Assembly (NCBI GenBank): GCA_965247705.1
Contig: CBDFHV010000012.1
Span: 1 to 64,000 of the forward strand
DNA: 64,000 nt
Source: CBDFHV01 sp965247705
GTDB taxonomy: Bacteria > Pseudomonadota > Alphaproteobacteria > Rhodospirillales > CAMCUA01
Direction of reading: 5' to 3'
Below are positions 41,547 through 50,560 of the stretch, piece after piece (position 1 is the stretch's first letter; each line of letters starts with the position of its first letter). The position numbers and the translations under genes are program-made. The notes beneath the pieces were generated by a model, which was not told where the DNA came from, made no database searches, and worked only from the letters and a program-made list of their open reading frames with translations.

Positions 41547-44500
41547 TTGAATCTCGATATAAGGTTGCTAGCGCTTACCCACGGGGTGCGGCCGCGCATC
41601 GCCGGATCGGTGGCGTTGGGGCTGCTGTCCGCCGTTTTGGGCGCCGGGCGGCTGGCCCTTCTGGGGTGGCTGCTGGCCCAGGTGTTTCGCGGTGCCCCGG
41701 TGGACTCCATGCTGTGGCCGTTCATCGGCGTGGCGGCGGTGATGGTGGTGCGCGCCGTGCTCGAACACTGGCGCCACATGATCGCTCACGAGACGGCGGC
41801 GCGGGTGCAGTTCGACCTTCGGCGCCTGCTTTACGACAAGGTAGTGGAACTGGGTCCCGCCCATTTCGGCCAGCAGCGGACCGGCGAGGTGATCACCTCC
41901 CTGATCGAGGGCGTGGAGCAGCTGGAAACTTGGTTCGGCCAGTATCTGCCTCATGTGCTGGTGTGCGCTCTGACCCCGTTCCTCATCTTCGCCTTCATGG
42001 CGTTCCTCGATGTCACCGTAGCCGCCGTGCTGCTGTCCGGCGCCCTCTTTACCATGTTCGCCCCATCCGTGATGCGCAGCTGGGACCGTGGAGCATCCAA
42101 GCGCCGTGCCAAGGCCTACGGCGATTTCGCCGCAGAGTTCCTGGATTCCGTGCAGGGACTGGCGACCTTGAAGGCATTCGGCCAGAGCACGGCGCGCGGC
42201 GAAATGCTGGCCGAGAAGGCCCACGACGTGTTCCGCAAAACCATGTGGATTCTGGCCTTCAACTCGGCGTCCCGAGGAATCACCGACACCGGCATCGCCA
42301 TTGCCACGGCGGCTGCCCTTGCCGTCGGGGCCTACAAGGTGGTGGCCGGCGAGATCCCCATGGTCAGCCTGCTGATCGTCTTGATGATGGGGGTGGAACT
42401 GTTCCGGCCCCTACGGGAACTGAGGGAGCTGACCCACAAGGGCATGCTTGGCCAGGCGGCGGCACGGTCCCTTTGCGCCATCCTCGATACCGAACCCGTG
42501 ATTCGGGACTCCGACCCTGGCCCGGCGGCGGTGCTGCCGTCGACGGTGGCTTTCGAGGACGTCGACTTCGCCTATCCCGGTGGACGCAGCAGCGCCCACC
42601 GCGGCCTCAGCTTCCAGATCGAGGAGGGCGAGCGGGTCGCCTTCGTCGGCCCGTCCGGGGCCGGCAAGTCCACCATCGTGCGCCTGCTGCTGCGTTTCTA
42701 CGATCCCCAGTCGGGGTCGGTGCGCCTGGGCGGCAAGGACCTGCGCGACCTTTCCTTCGACGAGACCCGGCGCCAGATGGCGGTGCTCAGCCAGGACACC
42801 TTCCTGTTCCACGGCACCGTCGCCGACAACCTGCGCTTCGGCAAACCCGATGCGACCCAGGAGGAGTTGGAGGCCGCCGCCCGCATCGCCAATGCCCACG
42901 AGTTCATCCGTCGCATGCCCCAGGGCTACGACACGGTGATCGGCGAGCGCGGGTTGCGCCTGTCGGGCGGTCAGCGCCAAAGGGTGGCGATTGCCCGGGC
43001 GCTACTGCGCGACAAGCCCATCCTGATTCTGGACGAGGCCCTGTCGTCGGTGGATTCGGAGAACGAGTCGGTGATACTGGAGGCCCTGCGCCGACTGATG
43101 GCCGACCGGACCACCCTCATCTTCGCTCACCGCCTGTCCAGTGTGAGGGACGCGGACCGCATCTTCGTCCTCGACGACGGGCATATTGTCGAAACGGGAG
43201 ACCACATGACCCTGATGGCGAATCGGGGTGCCTACCATGCGCTGATGGCCGAGCAGGCCGGCGCCGAAATCGACACCGACGATATCATCGCCGCGACCGT
43301 CCCCAGTGGTCCCGCCTGCGGCGCCGATCTGCCGGGATACGAGCACGAAGCCCAGCACGAGCCCACGGACGCCATCCTGCGGGCCGAGGGCCTGGGCTGG
43401 TGGGGCGCCATCGGCATGCTCATGCGGCTGGTGGCGCCGTGGAAGGTGCAGTTGACGGTAACCTTCCTGTTTGGAGTGGTGCGGGTTCTGGCCTTCATCG
43501 GCGTCGGCGTGGCCGGTGCGATGGCGGTGGCGGCGCTCAAGCAGGGGCAGCCCCACGAGTCCTATCTGATCGCCCTGGCGGTGGTGGCGCCCCTGGCCGG
43601 TCTGCTCCATTGGCTGGAATCATGGCTGGCCCACGACATGGCCTTCCGGCTGCTGTCGGAAATGCGCATCGCGCTCTTCGAGAAGCTGGACAAGCTGTCG
43701 CCCGCGTACCTGCTGAGGCGGCGCACCGGCGACCTGGTGGGAATGGCGACCCACGATGTGGAACTGGTGGAGTACTTCTTCGCCCATACCATCACCCCGG
43801 CCGTCGTTGCGGTGCTGGTTCCGGCCGCCGTCATCGCCCTGCTGGTGGTCTTCGGCTGGCCCCTTGCCGTGGCGCTGGCGCCGTTCCTTCTCGCCGTCGC
43901 CATCAGTCCCTTCCTGCTGCGCGAGAGGATCGACCGGCTGGGCTCGCGGGCGCGGGAGGCCCTGGGCGAGCTTAACGCCCACGCCGCCGACACGGTGCAG
44001 GGCCTGGGCGAGATCGTCGCCTTTCAGCAGGCGACCCGGAGGGGGACGGAATTCCTCGACAAGGTTGGCGATCACCACCGCATTCGGCTGCCGTTTTTCC
44101 GCGACCTGACCCTGCAGCAGGTAGGAGTGGAACTGGCCACCGGACTGGGCGGCCTCGCCGTGGTGGTTGTGGGCGCCCACCTGGTTCAGGCGGGCGAACT
44201 GGAGCGCGCCATCCTGCCGCTGCTGGTCCTGCTTTCCATGTCCGCCTTCCTGCCGGTGTCCGAGATCTCCAACATCGGCCGCCAGTTGGCCGACACCTTG
44301 GGTTCGACCCGGCGCCTCTACGCGGTGCACAACGAGCCGGTGGTGGTCGACGACGGCCCGGGCGTTGCCTCCTTGAAGCGGGAGGGAGGTGTGCCCGTCG
44401 CCCTGGAAAACGTCGCGTTCTCCTATCCAGGGACGCGCCGCAGGGCCTTGGACGGGGTCACGTTGGAGGCGGCCGCCGGCAAGACCCTGGCCTTGGTCGG

Positions 44501-45143
44501 GCCGTCCGGCGCCGGCAAGACCACCTGCGCCAACATGATCCTGCGGTTCTGGGACCCGCAGCACGGCCGCGTCGTTCTCGGCGGGCACGACCTCAAGGAC
44601 TTCAACCTGGAAGACCTGCGCCACGACATCGCCCTGGTCGCCCAGGACACCTACCTGTTCAACACCACGCTGCGAGACAACATTCTCATCGCCCGCCCCG
44701 AAGCCACGACCGAAGAGGTTGAAGCCGCCGTTCGCCGGGCCGCCCTCGAGGAGTTCGTCGGCAGTCTGCCTCAAGGTTTGGACACGCCGGTTGGCGAACG
44801 CGGGGTGCAGCTTTCCGGGGGTCAGCGGCAAAGGGTCGCCATCGCGCGGGCGTTCCTGCGGGACGCGCCGGTGCTGATTCTGGACGAGGCCACCTCTCAC
44901 CTGGACGCGGTCAATGAGCGGCTGGTCCACGGGGCCCTGGAGGAACTGATGGCCGATCGCACCACCATCGTCATCGCCCACCGCCTGTCGACGGTGCGAA
45001 ACGCCGATCGGATCGCGGTCCTGGACCAGGGCCGATTGGTGGAAGCCGGCACCCACGAGGCGCTTCTGGCGCGGGGCGGTCTCTATGCCCATCTGGTGGC
45101 ACGCCAGATGTCCGCGGCCAGCGCCGCCGCCGCCGCCGAATGA
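41547..45143 (+). CDS. Double-length ABC exporter, CydDC-like (TM-NBD-TM-NBD)
   Basis: A 1,198-residue protein that fuses two half-transporters. Half 1: membrane part about residues 15-310, ATPase about 330-575 (Walker A GPSGAGKST near 368, LSGGQRQR near 472). Half 2: membrane part about 630-910, ATPase about 945-1185 (second GPSGAGKTT near 985, LSGGQRQR near 1090). The first membrane part has RTGEVITSLIEGVEQLETWFGQYLP, the pattern of CydD, the thiol exporter needed for cytochrome bd assembly. CydD and CydC are usually separate proteins. Start TTG 41547 has GGAG 6 bases upstream. It ends in an Ala-rich tail. Cytochrome bd genes are not in the window. Confidence 0.85.
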   Translation: MNLDIRLLALTHGVRPRIAGSVALGLLSAVLGAGRLALLGWLLAQVFRGAPVDSMLWPFIGVAAVMVVRAVLEHWRHMIAHETAARVQFDLRRLLYDKVVELGPAHFGQQRTGEVITSLIEGVEQLETWFGQYLPHVLVCALTPFLIFAFMAFLDVTVAAVLLSGALFTMFAPSVMRSWDRGASKRRAKAYGDFAAEFLDSVQGLATLKAFGQSTARGEMLAEKAHDVFRKTMWILAFNSASRGITDTGIAIATAAALAVGAYKVVAGEIPMVSLLIVLMMGVELFRPLRELRELTHKGMLGQAAARSLCAILDTEPVIRDSDPGPAAVLPSTVAFEDVDFAYPGGRSSAHRGLSFQIEEGERVAFVGPSGAGKSTIVRLLLRFYDPQSGSVRLGGKDLRDLSFDETRRQMAVLSQDTFLFHGTVADNLRFGKPDATQEELEAAARIANAHEFIRRMPQGYDTVIGERGLRLSGGQRQRVAIARALLRDKPILILDEALSSVDSENESVILEALRRLMADRTTLIFAHRLSSVRDADRIFVLDDGHIVETGDHMTLMANRGAYHALMAEQAGAEIDTDDIIAATVPSGPACGADLPGYEHEAQHEPTDAILRAEGLGWWGAIGMLMRLVAPWKVQLTVTFLFGVVRVLAFIGVGVAGAMAVAALKQGQPHESYLIALAVVAPLAGLLHWLESWLAHDMAFRLLSEMRIALFEKLDKLSPAYLLRRRTGDLVGMATHDVELVEYFFAHTITPAVVAVLVPAAVIALLVVFGWPLAVALAPFLLAVAISPFLLRERIDRLGSRAREALGELNAHAADTVQGLGEIVAFQQATRRGTEFLDKVGDHHRIRLPFFRDLTLQQVGVELATGLGGLAVVVVGAHLVQAGELERAILPLLVLLSMSAFLPVSEISNIGRQLADTLGSTRRLYAVHNEPVVVDDGPGVASLKREGGVPVALENVAFSYPGTRRRALDGVTLEAAAGKTLALVGPSGAGKTTCANMILRFWDPQHGRVVLGGHDLKDFNLEDLRHDIALVAQDTYLFNTTLRDNILIARPEATTEEVEAAVRRAALEEFVGSLPQGLDTPVGERGVQLSGGQRQRVAIARAFLRDAPVLILDEATSHLDAVNERLVHGALEELMADRTTIVIAHRLSTVRNADRIAVLDQGRLVEAGTHEALLARGGLYAHLVARQMSAASAAAAAE

Positions 45144-45159
45144 ATCCGTCACCCGACCC

Positions 45160-46404
45160 GTGACCGCGCGGACCCACGCCCTTCCCCGCGCGAATATCAA
45201 GGTTCTGACCCTGATCGGGACGTGCCACTTCCTCAGCCACGTCTATCAGGTGACCCTGCCGCCCCTGTTCATTCTGATCCGTGCCGAGCTGGGGGTGAGC
45301 TGGACCGCCATCGGCCTCCTGGCCACCCTGTTCATGGCCGCCAACGGCTTAAGCCAACTGCCGGTGGGTTATCTGGTCGACCGCATTGGGGCGCGGGTGG
45401 TTCTGGTGGCGGGCCTGGTGCTCGAGGCCGGGGCCATCGGCGCCGCCGGCCTGGTGCCGGGGTTCTCGGGCTTGCTGGTCTGCGCTTTCCTGGCCGGCCT
45501 CGGCCATAGCGTGTTCCACCCGGCGAACTACGCCATTCTCAACGCCTCCATCGACGATTCCCACATGGGCCGGGCGTTCAGCCTGCATAGTTTTTCCGGG
45601 TTCCTGGGTACGGCGTCGACGCCCATCGCCATCGTGGCCCTCGCCGGCGCTCTCGGCTGGCGCGGCGCGTTGATGGCGGTCTCCGCCGTCGGCCTGGTCA
45701 TGGCGGTGGTCTTGTGGAGCCAAGGCGACGCTCTGCGGAAGGATCACGCCGCCAGACCCAAGGAAGCGCCGAAGACGGGGCAGGGGGTCGGGCTCGGGGG
45801 ATTGGCGATGCTGCTATCGGTGCCGATGCTGATGCTGTTCGCCTTCAACGTCACCACCAGCACCGTTCATGCCGGCATGCAGACCTTTTCCATCGTTGCC
45901 CTGGGTACCCTGCACGACATCGCGCTGGGCCCCGCCACCCAAGCCCTGTCCGCTTTCCTGATCGCCGTGGCCGCCGGCGTGCTGGCCGGCGGTCCCCTGG
46001 CCGACCGGACCAAGCGCCACGACCGGGTGGCCATGGTCGCCTTCGTCATCACCGCCGTGGTGGTGACCATTCCGGGCCTGGTCACCGTGCCCGCCCCGGT
46101 CGCCGCGGGCCTGTTTGCGATCGCCGGCTTCTGCATGGGAGCGGTGATGCCGTCCCGGGACATGATGGTTCGCGGCCTGGCGTCGCAAGGCAACCTTGGC
46201 AAGGCCTTCGGCTTCATGTCCGTCGGTGGCTCCATGGGCGGCATCGTGACACCGGTGGTCTTCGGCTGGACCATCGACCACGGGATGACCGAGTGGATCT
46301 TCCTCGGCATGGGCGCCACCATGCTGGTGGGCATCCTCACGGTGTGGAAGCCTCGCGGACGAACGAAAGACCCCTCCACAAAGCCGGTTCGGCCTCCCGC
46401 ATAG
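45160..46404 (+). CDS. MFS transporter
   Basis: A 414-residue major facilitator protein with twelve hydrophobic segments. The cytoplasmic loop-2 motif is GYLVDRIGARVV and the second-half equivalent is GPLADRTKRHDRV. The substrate is unknown. GTG 45160 is preferred; it lies 17 bases after the ABC exporter stop, so the two are likely co-transcribed, although no ribosome site is obvious. Confidence 0.85.
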   Translation: MTARTHALPRANIKVLTLIGTCHFLSHVYQVTLPPLFILIRAELGVSWTAIGLLATLFMAANGLSQLPVGYLVDRIGARVVLVAGLVLEAGAIGAAGLVPGFSGLLVCAFLAGLGHSVFHPANYAILNASIDDSHMGRAFSLHSFSGFLGTASTPIAIVALAGALGWRGALMAVSAVGLVMAVVLWSQGDALRKDHAARPKEAPKTGQGVGLGGLAMLLSVPMLMLFAFNVTTSTVHAGMQTFSIVALGTLHDIALGPATQALSAFLIAVAAGVLAGGPLADRTKRHDRVAMVAFVITAVVVTIPGLVTVPAPVAAGLFAIAGFCMGAVMPSRDMMVRGLASQGNLGKAFGFMSVGGSMGGIVTPVVFGWTIDHGMTEWIFLGMGATMLVGILTVWKPRGRTKDPSTKPVRPPA

Positions 46405-46446
46405 GTTCGGCAAGACTCTCTCGATCCGTCGCCTCGGAGGTTTTTC

Positions 46447-49344
46447 ATGCGGATGACATCACCCCTTGCCGTCGTGCTGGTTCTTGTAGCGTCCGCCGCC
46501 GTCGCGGACCCAATCGGCGAGGGCCGGTTTTTGTCGGAAACCCGCCAGCTCACCTTCGAGGGGCGGCGGGCCGGAGAGGGCTATTTCAGCAACGACGGGG
46601 CGATGATGGTCTTCCAGAGCGAGCGGGAGACCGGCAACCCCTTCTACCAGATCTACCTGATGGACCTGGAGACCGGCGACACCCGCCGCCTTTCGCCGGG
46701 CATGGGCAAGACCACCTGCGCCTGGATTCACCCCACCGGCGACCGTGCCCTGTTCGCCAGCACCCACGCCGACCCAGAAGCCCGAGAAAAACAGGAGGCC
46801 GAACTGCGCAAGCGGGCCGAGGGCAAGGGCCGGCGCTATTCCTGGAGCTTCGATCCCCACTACGACATTTACCAGACGCCCATCGGCGGCGGCCCCCTGA
46901 AGCGCCTGACCGAGGCCAGGGGCTACGACGCCGAGGGGTCCTGGTCGCCCGACGGCAAGACCATCCTGTTCGCCTCCAACCGCCACGCCTACGCCGACCC
47001 CCTGTCGGAGGCCGACAAGGCGCTGCTGGCGAAGGACCCGTCCCACTTCATGGAGCTCTATGCCATGGACGCCGACGGCGCCAACGTGCGGCGCCTGACC
47101 CATGCCCCAGGCTATGACGGCGGCCCCTTCTACAGCGCCGATGGCGGCAAGATCGTCTGGCGCCGTTTCGGCGAGGACGGTCATTCGGCCGAGATCTACG
47201 TCATGAACGCGGACGGGACGGGAGAGAAGGCCATCACCGCGTTGGGGGCCCTGTCGTGGGCGCCCTACTTTCATCTCTCGGGGCGCTACATCATCTTTGG
47301 CACCAGCGTGCAGGGGTTTCAGAACTTCGAGCTCTATATGGTTGATACGGAAGGAAACAATGACCCCGTCCGGGTAACGGAGACAGCGGGCTTCGACAGC
47401 CTTCCGGTGTTTTCCCCCGACGGCGCGACCCTTTCCTGGACGTCATCGCGAACGGCCGACAGGAAGCCGCAGATCTTCCTTGCCCGCTGGAATCACGAGG
47501 CCGCCCTTGCCGCCCTGGGTGTGGACGGCGCGACGCCGAAAGCCGCCGAGGGGCCGGACCTGCCGGCGACCCAGGCGAAGGTGCGGGCCGACGACATGCG
47601 CCGCCATGTCGAAGCGCTTGCCTCCCCGGCCATGGAGGGCCGCCTTACGGGCAGCGAGGGGGAGCGCCTGGCCACCGACTACGTGGCCCGCGCCTTCGCC
47701 CGCCTAGGTCTTGCGCCGGCTGGGGACGACGGCACCTATTTCCAGGCCTTCGAGTTCACATCCGGGGTGCGCTTGGGGACGGGCAATGGACTGAAGATTT
47801 CCGGCGCCGACGCAGCCCCGGTCGTGGAGAAGAGTTGGCGGCCCCTCGGTCTTTCGGCCAACGGTTCCGTGGCGGCCTCTCCAGTTGTCTTCGCCGGCTA
47901 CGGGATCGTTGCTCCCGCCGCCAAAGGCATTCCGGCCTACGATTCCTACGCCGACCTGGACGTGGCCGGGAAGTGGGTGATGGTGCTGCGCTACCTGCCG
48001 AGCGGCATCACTCAGGACCGGCGCCGCCACATGGACCGCTACGCCGAGCTCAACTACAAGGTCGCCGTGGCCCGCGACCGTGGCGCGGTGGGGATGATCG
48101 TGGTCAGCGGCCCCGCAAGCGGGGTCAATGAACAGCTCATCCCCTTGCACCTGGATGCGGCCGCCAGCGGCAGTGGCCTGGCCGCGATCACCGTCACCGA
48201 CTCGCTCGCCGAGGCGCTGCTGGCGGGTGCGGGCAAAAGCCTTGCGGCCCTCGATCAGGCCGTGAACGACGGCGAGGCCGTTGCCGGGTTTGCCTTGCCC
48301 GACGTCGCCCTGGCCGCCCACATCGACCTGGTGCGGGAGACCGCCACCGGCCGCAACGCCCTTGCCCGCCTGGCGGCCGGGGACGGGGCCGCGGCCGAGA
48401 CGGTGATCGTCGGCGCCCACGTGGACCACCTGGGCCGGGGCGTCGAGGGCAAGTCCCGCGCCCGTCCCGAGGAGCGCGGCCAAGTCCATCCCGGAGCCGA
48501 CGACAACGCCTCGGGGGTGGCCGGCCTGCTGGAGATCGCCGAATATCTGTCCGACCTCAAGGCCCGGGGGCGGCTGGGCGCTCGCCGCGACATCCTGTTC
48601 GCCGCCTGGTCGGGGGAGGAACTGGGCCTCCTGGGTTCGGACCATTTCGTCGAGACTCTCGGTGCCGGGCGCGACAGCCTGCGCCCGGAGATCGCCGCCT
48701 ACCTGAACATGGACATGATCGGCCGCCTGGACGAGCAGTTGATCCTGCAGGGCGTGGGCTCCAGTCCCGCCTGGCGCGGCGAGATCGAGCGGCGCAACGC
48801 CCCCATTGGCCTGTCCCTGCGCCTGGATGATTCGGCGTTCCTGCCCACCGACGCCACGTCGTTCTACCTCAAGGGGGTGCCCATCCTGAACGCCTTCACC
48901 GGCCCCCACGACGAGTACTCGACCCCCCGGGACCGCCCCGAGACCCTGAACCACGAGGGCGCCGCCCGTATCGCCCGCTTCATGGGGCTGGTGGCCCGGG
49001 GGCTGGCCGCCACCGAGAGCCCGCCCGCCTACACTGCCCATAAGGGCCCCGCGCCCACATTCCGCCGCCGCACGTCGCGCGCCTACATGGGCACCATCCC
49101 CGACTACGCCGGGGCGGAAGGGAAGGGCGCCCGCCTGTCCGGCGTTTCCGAGGGCGGGCCGGCGGCCAAGGCGGGGCTCAAGGCCGGCGACGTGGTGGTG
49201 CGCCTGGCCGGCAAGGATGTCGGCAGCTTCTACGACTATTCCTACGCCCGCGACGGCCTCAAAGCCGGTGAGCCGGTGGACGTTGTGGTGGAGCGCGGTG
49301 GTGCGCGCGTGACCCTGACGGTGACGCCCGAATCCCGGGAATGA
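46447..49344 (+). CDS. Secreted M28 metallopeptidase with N-terminal beta-propeller and C-terminal PDZ
   Basis: A 965-residue exported protein. Order: signal peptide (PLAVVLVLVASAAVA), a TolB/WD40-like beta-propeller (about 40-360, repeated SPDG-K and YDA/YDG blades), a protease-associated insert (about 450-590), the zinc aminopeptidase M28 domain (about 630-840; ligands HVDHLG at 658-663, ADDNASG near 684, GEELG near 723, NMDMIGR) and a PDZ domain (about 880-960, GVSEGGPAAKAGLKAGDVVV). ATG 46447 has GGAGG 6 bases upstream. The three-part architecture implies periplasmic or outer-membrane peptide cleavage. Confidence 0.88.
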   Translation: MRMTSPLAVVLVLVASAAVADPIGEGRFLSETRQLTFEGRRAGEGYFSNDGAMMVFQSERETGNPFYQIYLMDLETGDTRRLSPGMGKTTCAWIHPTGDRALFASTHADPEAREKQEAELRKRAEGKGRRYSWSFDPHYDIYQTPIGGGPLKRLTEARGYDAEGSWSPDGKTILFASNRHAYADPLSEADKALLAKDPSHFMELYAMDADGANVRRLTHAPGYDGGPFYSADGGKIVWRRFGEDGHSAEIYVMNADGTGEKAITALGALSWAPYFHLSGRYIIFGTSVQGFQNFELYMVDTEGNNDPVRVTETAGFDSLPVFSPDGATLSWTSSRTADRKPQIFLARWNHEAALAALGVDGATPKAAEGPDLPATQAKVRADDMRRHVEALASPAMEGRLTGSEGERLATDYVARAFARLGLAPAGDDGTYFQAFEFTSGVRLGTGNGLKISGADAAPVVEKSWRPLGLSANGSVAASPVVFAGYGIVAPAAKGIPAYDSYADLDVAGKWVMVLRYLPSGITQDRRRHMDRYAELNYKVAVARDRGAVGMIVVSGPASGVNEQLIPLHLDAAASGSGLAAITVTDSLAEALLAGAGKSLAALDQAVNDGEAVAGFALPDVALAAHIDLVRETATGRNALARLAAGDGAAAETVIVGAHVDHLGRGVEGKSRARPEERGQVHPGADDNASGVAGLLEIAEYLSDLKARGRLGARRDILFAAWSGEELGLLGSDHFVETLGAGRDSLRPEIAAYLNMDMIGRLDEQLILQGVGSSPAWRGEIERRNAPIGLSLRLDDSAFLPTDATSFYLKGVPILNAFTGPHDEYSTPRDRPETLNHEGAARIARFMGLVARGLAATESPPAYTAHKGPAPTFRRRTSRAYMGTIPDYAGAEGKGARLSGVSEGGPAAKAGLKAGDVVVRLAGKDVGSFYDYSYARDGLKAGEPVDVVVERGGARVTLTVTPESRE

Positions 49345-49350
49345 GCGTCC

Positions 49351-50133
49351 CTACAGATAGGGCTTGATCCAGCCCAGGCTCTTCACCGTGTCCCCCCGGG
49401 GTTTGTATTCGGCGCCGACCCAGTCGTCGTAGCCGATGGAATCCAGCATGCGGAAGATGAAGGCGTAGTTGATCTCCCCCGTGCCCGGCTCGAAGCGGCC
49501 CGGGGTGTCGGCCACCTGCACGTGGCCGATCAGGGGCAGCACCTCGGCGAAGGCGCGGGCGATGTCGCCGTGCATGATCTGCCAGTGGTAGAAGTCGAAC
49601 TGCAGGCGGACATGGGGGTGGCCGACTTCGCGCACGATCCGTTCCGACAGCCGCGGCTGGCTCATGAAATAGCCGGGGTTGTCCACACGATCGTTAATCG
49701 CTTCCACGCAGGCCGAGATGCCGTGGGCGCCCAGTGTGTCGCCGGCCCAGGCCAGGTTGTCCTTGAAGGTCTGCACCAGAACCTCCTCGGGCACATCCTT
49801 GGGCCGCAAGCCGGACAGCACGTGGACCTTGGTGGCGCCGAGCGCGCGGGCCATCTCCAGGGCCGTGCCGATGCTGTCGCGGAAGGCCTCCGTCTGCCCG
49901 GGGAGGCAACCCAGGCCACGGCCGCCGAGTTCCTCCGGCCCATAGGGCCCGTTGATCAGCACCTGCTCCAAGCCCGCGGCGTTGAGCTTGGCGGCAAATT
50001 CGTCCGGCTTGTGATCGCCATAGGGAGGCGCGAACTCAACTGCCTTGAACCCGGCGTCGGCGGCCGCCTGAAAGCGCTCGAGAAAGGGCAGTTCCTGGAA
50101 CAGGAATCCGATGTTGGCGCAGAATTTGGGCAT
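49351..50133 (-). CDS. hyi: Hydroxypyruvate isomerase
   Basis: A 260-residue TIM-barrel isomerase of the Hyi/OtnI family, interconverting hydroxypyruvate and tartronate semialdehyde. Metal and catalytic residues appear as CVEAIND (E144), QFDFYHWQIMHGD, HVQVADTPGRFEPGTGEINY and the last Glu in GAEYKPRG. Length fits Hyi. ATG 50133 is used; an in-frame GTG at 50142 exists. It diverges from the FeS/FAD pair. Related sugar isomerases cannot be fully excluded. Confidence 0.85.
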   Translation of the reverse strand: MPKFCANIGFLFQELPFLERFQAAADAGFKAVEFAPPYGDHKPDEFAAKLNAAGLEQVLINGPYGPEELGGRGLGCLPGQTEAFRDSIGTALEMARALGATKVHVLSGLRPKDVPEEVLVQTFKDNLAWAGDTLGAHGISACVEAINDRVDNPGYFMSQPRLSERIVREVGHPHVRLQFDFYHWQIMHGDIARAFAEVLPLIGHVQVADTPGRFEPGTGEINYAFIFRMLDSIGYDDWVGAEYKPRGDTVKSLGWIKPYL

Positions 50134-50242
50134 GGCGAACACTCGTGCAAGACGCCGGCGAGGCGCGTTGATCGGCCACGGGGCTTGGAGTAGGGTCCCG
50201 CGGTGCTTGGTTTCTTACGTCCCCAAAATTCGAGAGGCAAGG

Positions 50243-50560
50243 ATGGCGGTGCGGATCGAGGGCGCGGTCGAGCGCCCGACCGAGGTGGAAATCCTGGTCG
50301 ACGGCAAGCCGGTCAAGGCCTTCGCCGGCGAATGTGTGGCTGCCGCGCTGTTGGCGGCGGGCATCAACACCTTCCGCACCAGTCCCAACAGGAACGACCC
50401 GCGCGGGCCCTTCTGCATGATGGGCGTCTGCCAGGAATGCGTGGTCCGCATTGACGGCCGGGTGGTCACCGCCTGCATGGAACCGGTCCACGACGGCCTG
50501 GAGGTAACCCTGGGCGGCGCCGTCGGCTGGCCAGAGGGCTTCGGCGGGGAGGACGCCTGA
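50243..50560 (+). CDS. [2Fe-2S] ferredoxin-like subunit, opine oxidase/HcnA-like
   Basis: A 105-residue protein with the plant-type [2Fe-2S] cysteines in FCMMGVCQECVV and a fourth Cys in VVTACMEP. It is the small subunit type found beside FAD proteins in opine oxidases, hydrogen cyanide synthase and sarcosine-oxidase-like complexes. ATG 50243 has GAGAGG upstream. Its stop overlaps the ATG of the FAD subunit by 1 base (TGATG). Confidence 0.85.
   Translation: MAVRIEGAVERPTEVEILVDGKPVKAFAGECVAAALLAAGINTFRTSPNRNDPRGPFCMMGVCQECVVRIDGRVVTACMEPVHDGLEVTLGGAVGWPEGFGGEDA

Noticed and set aside
41378..43975. 865-codon frame overlapping the ABC exporter in another phase
   Set aside because: Lies within the same strand out of frame with a protein that has both Walker motifs; shadow only.
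41547..45143. Fused ABC exporter as the type I secretion system for the RTX protein
   Set aside because: It has CydDC-like membrane domains, no peptidase-like N-terminus, and no membrane-fusion protein gene nearby; it is also 12 kb away.
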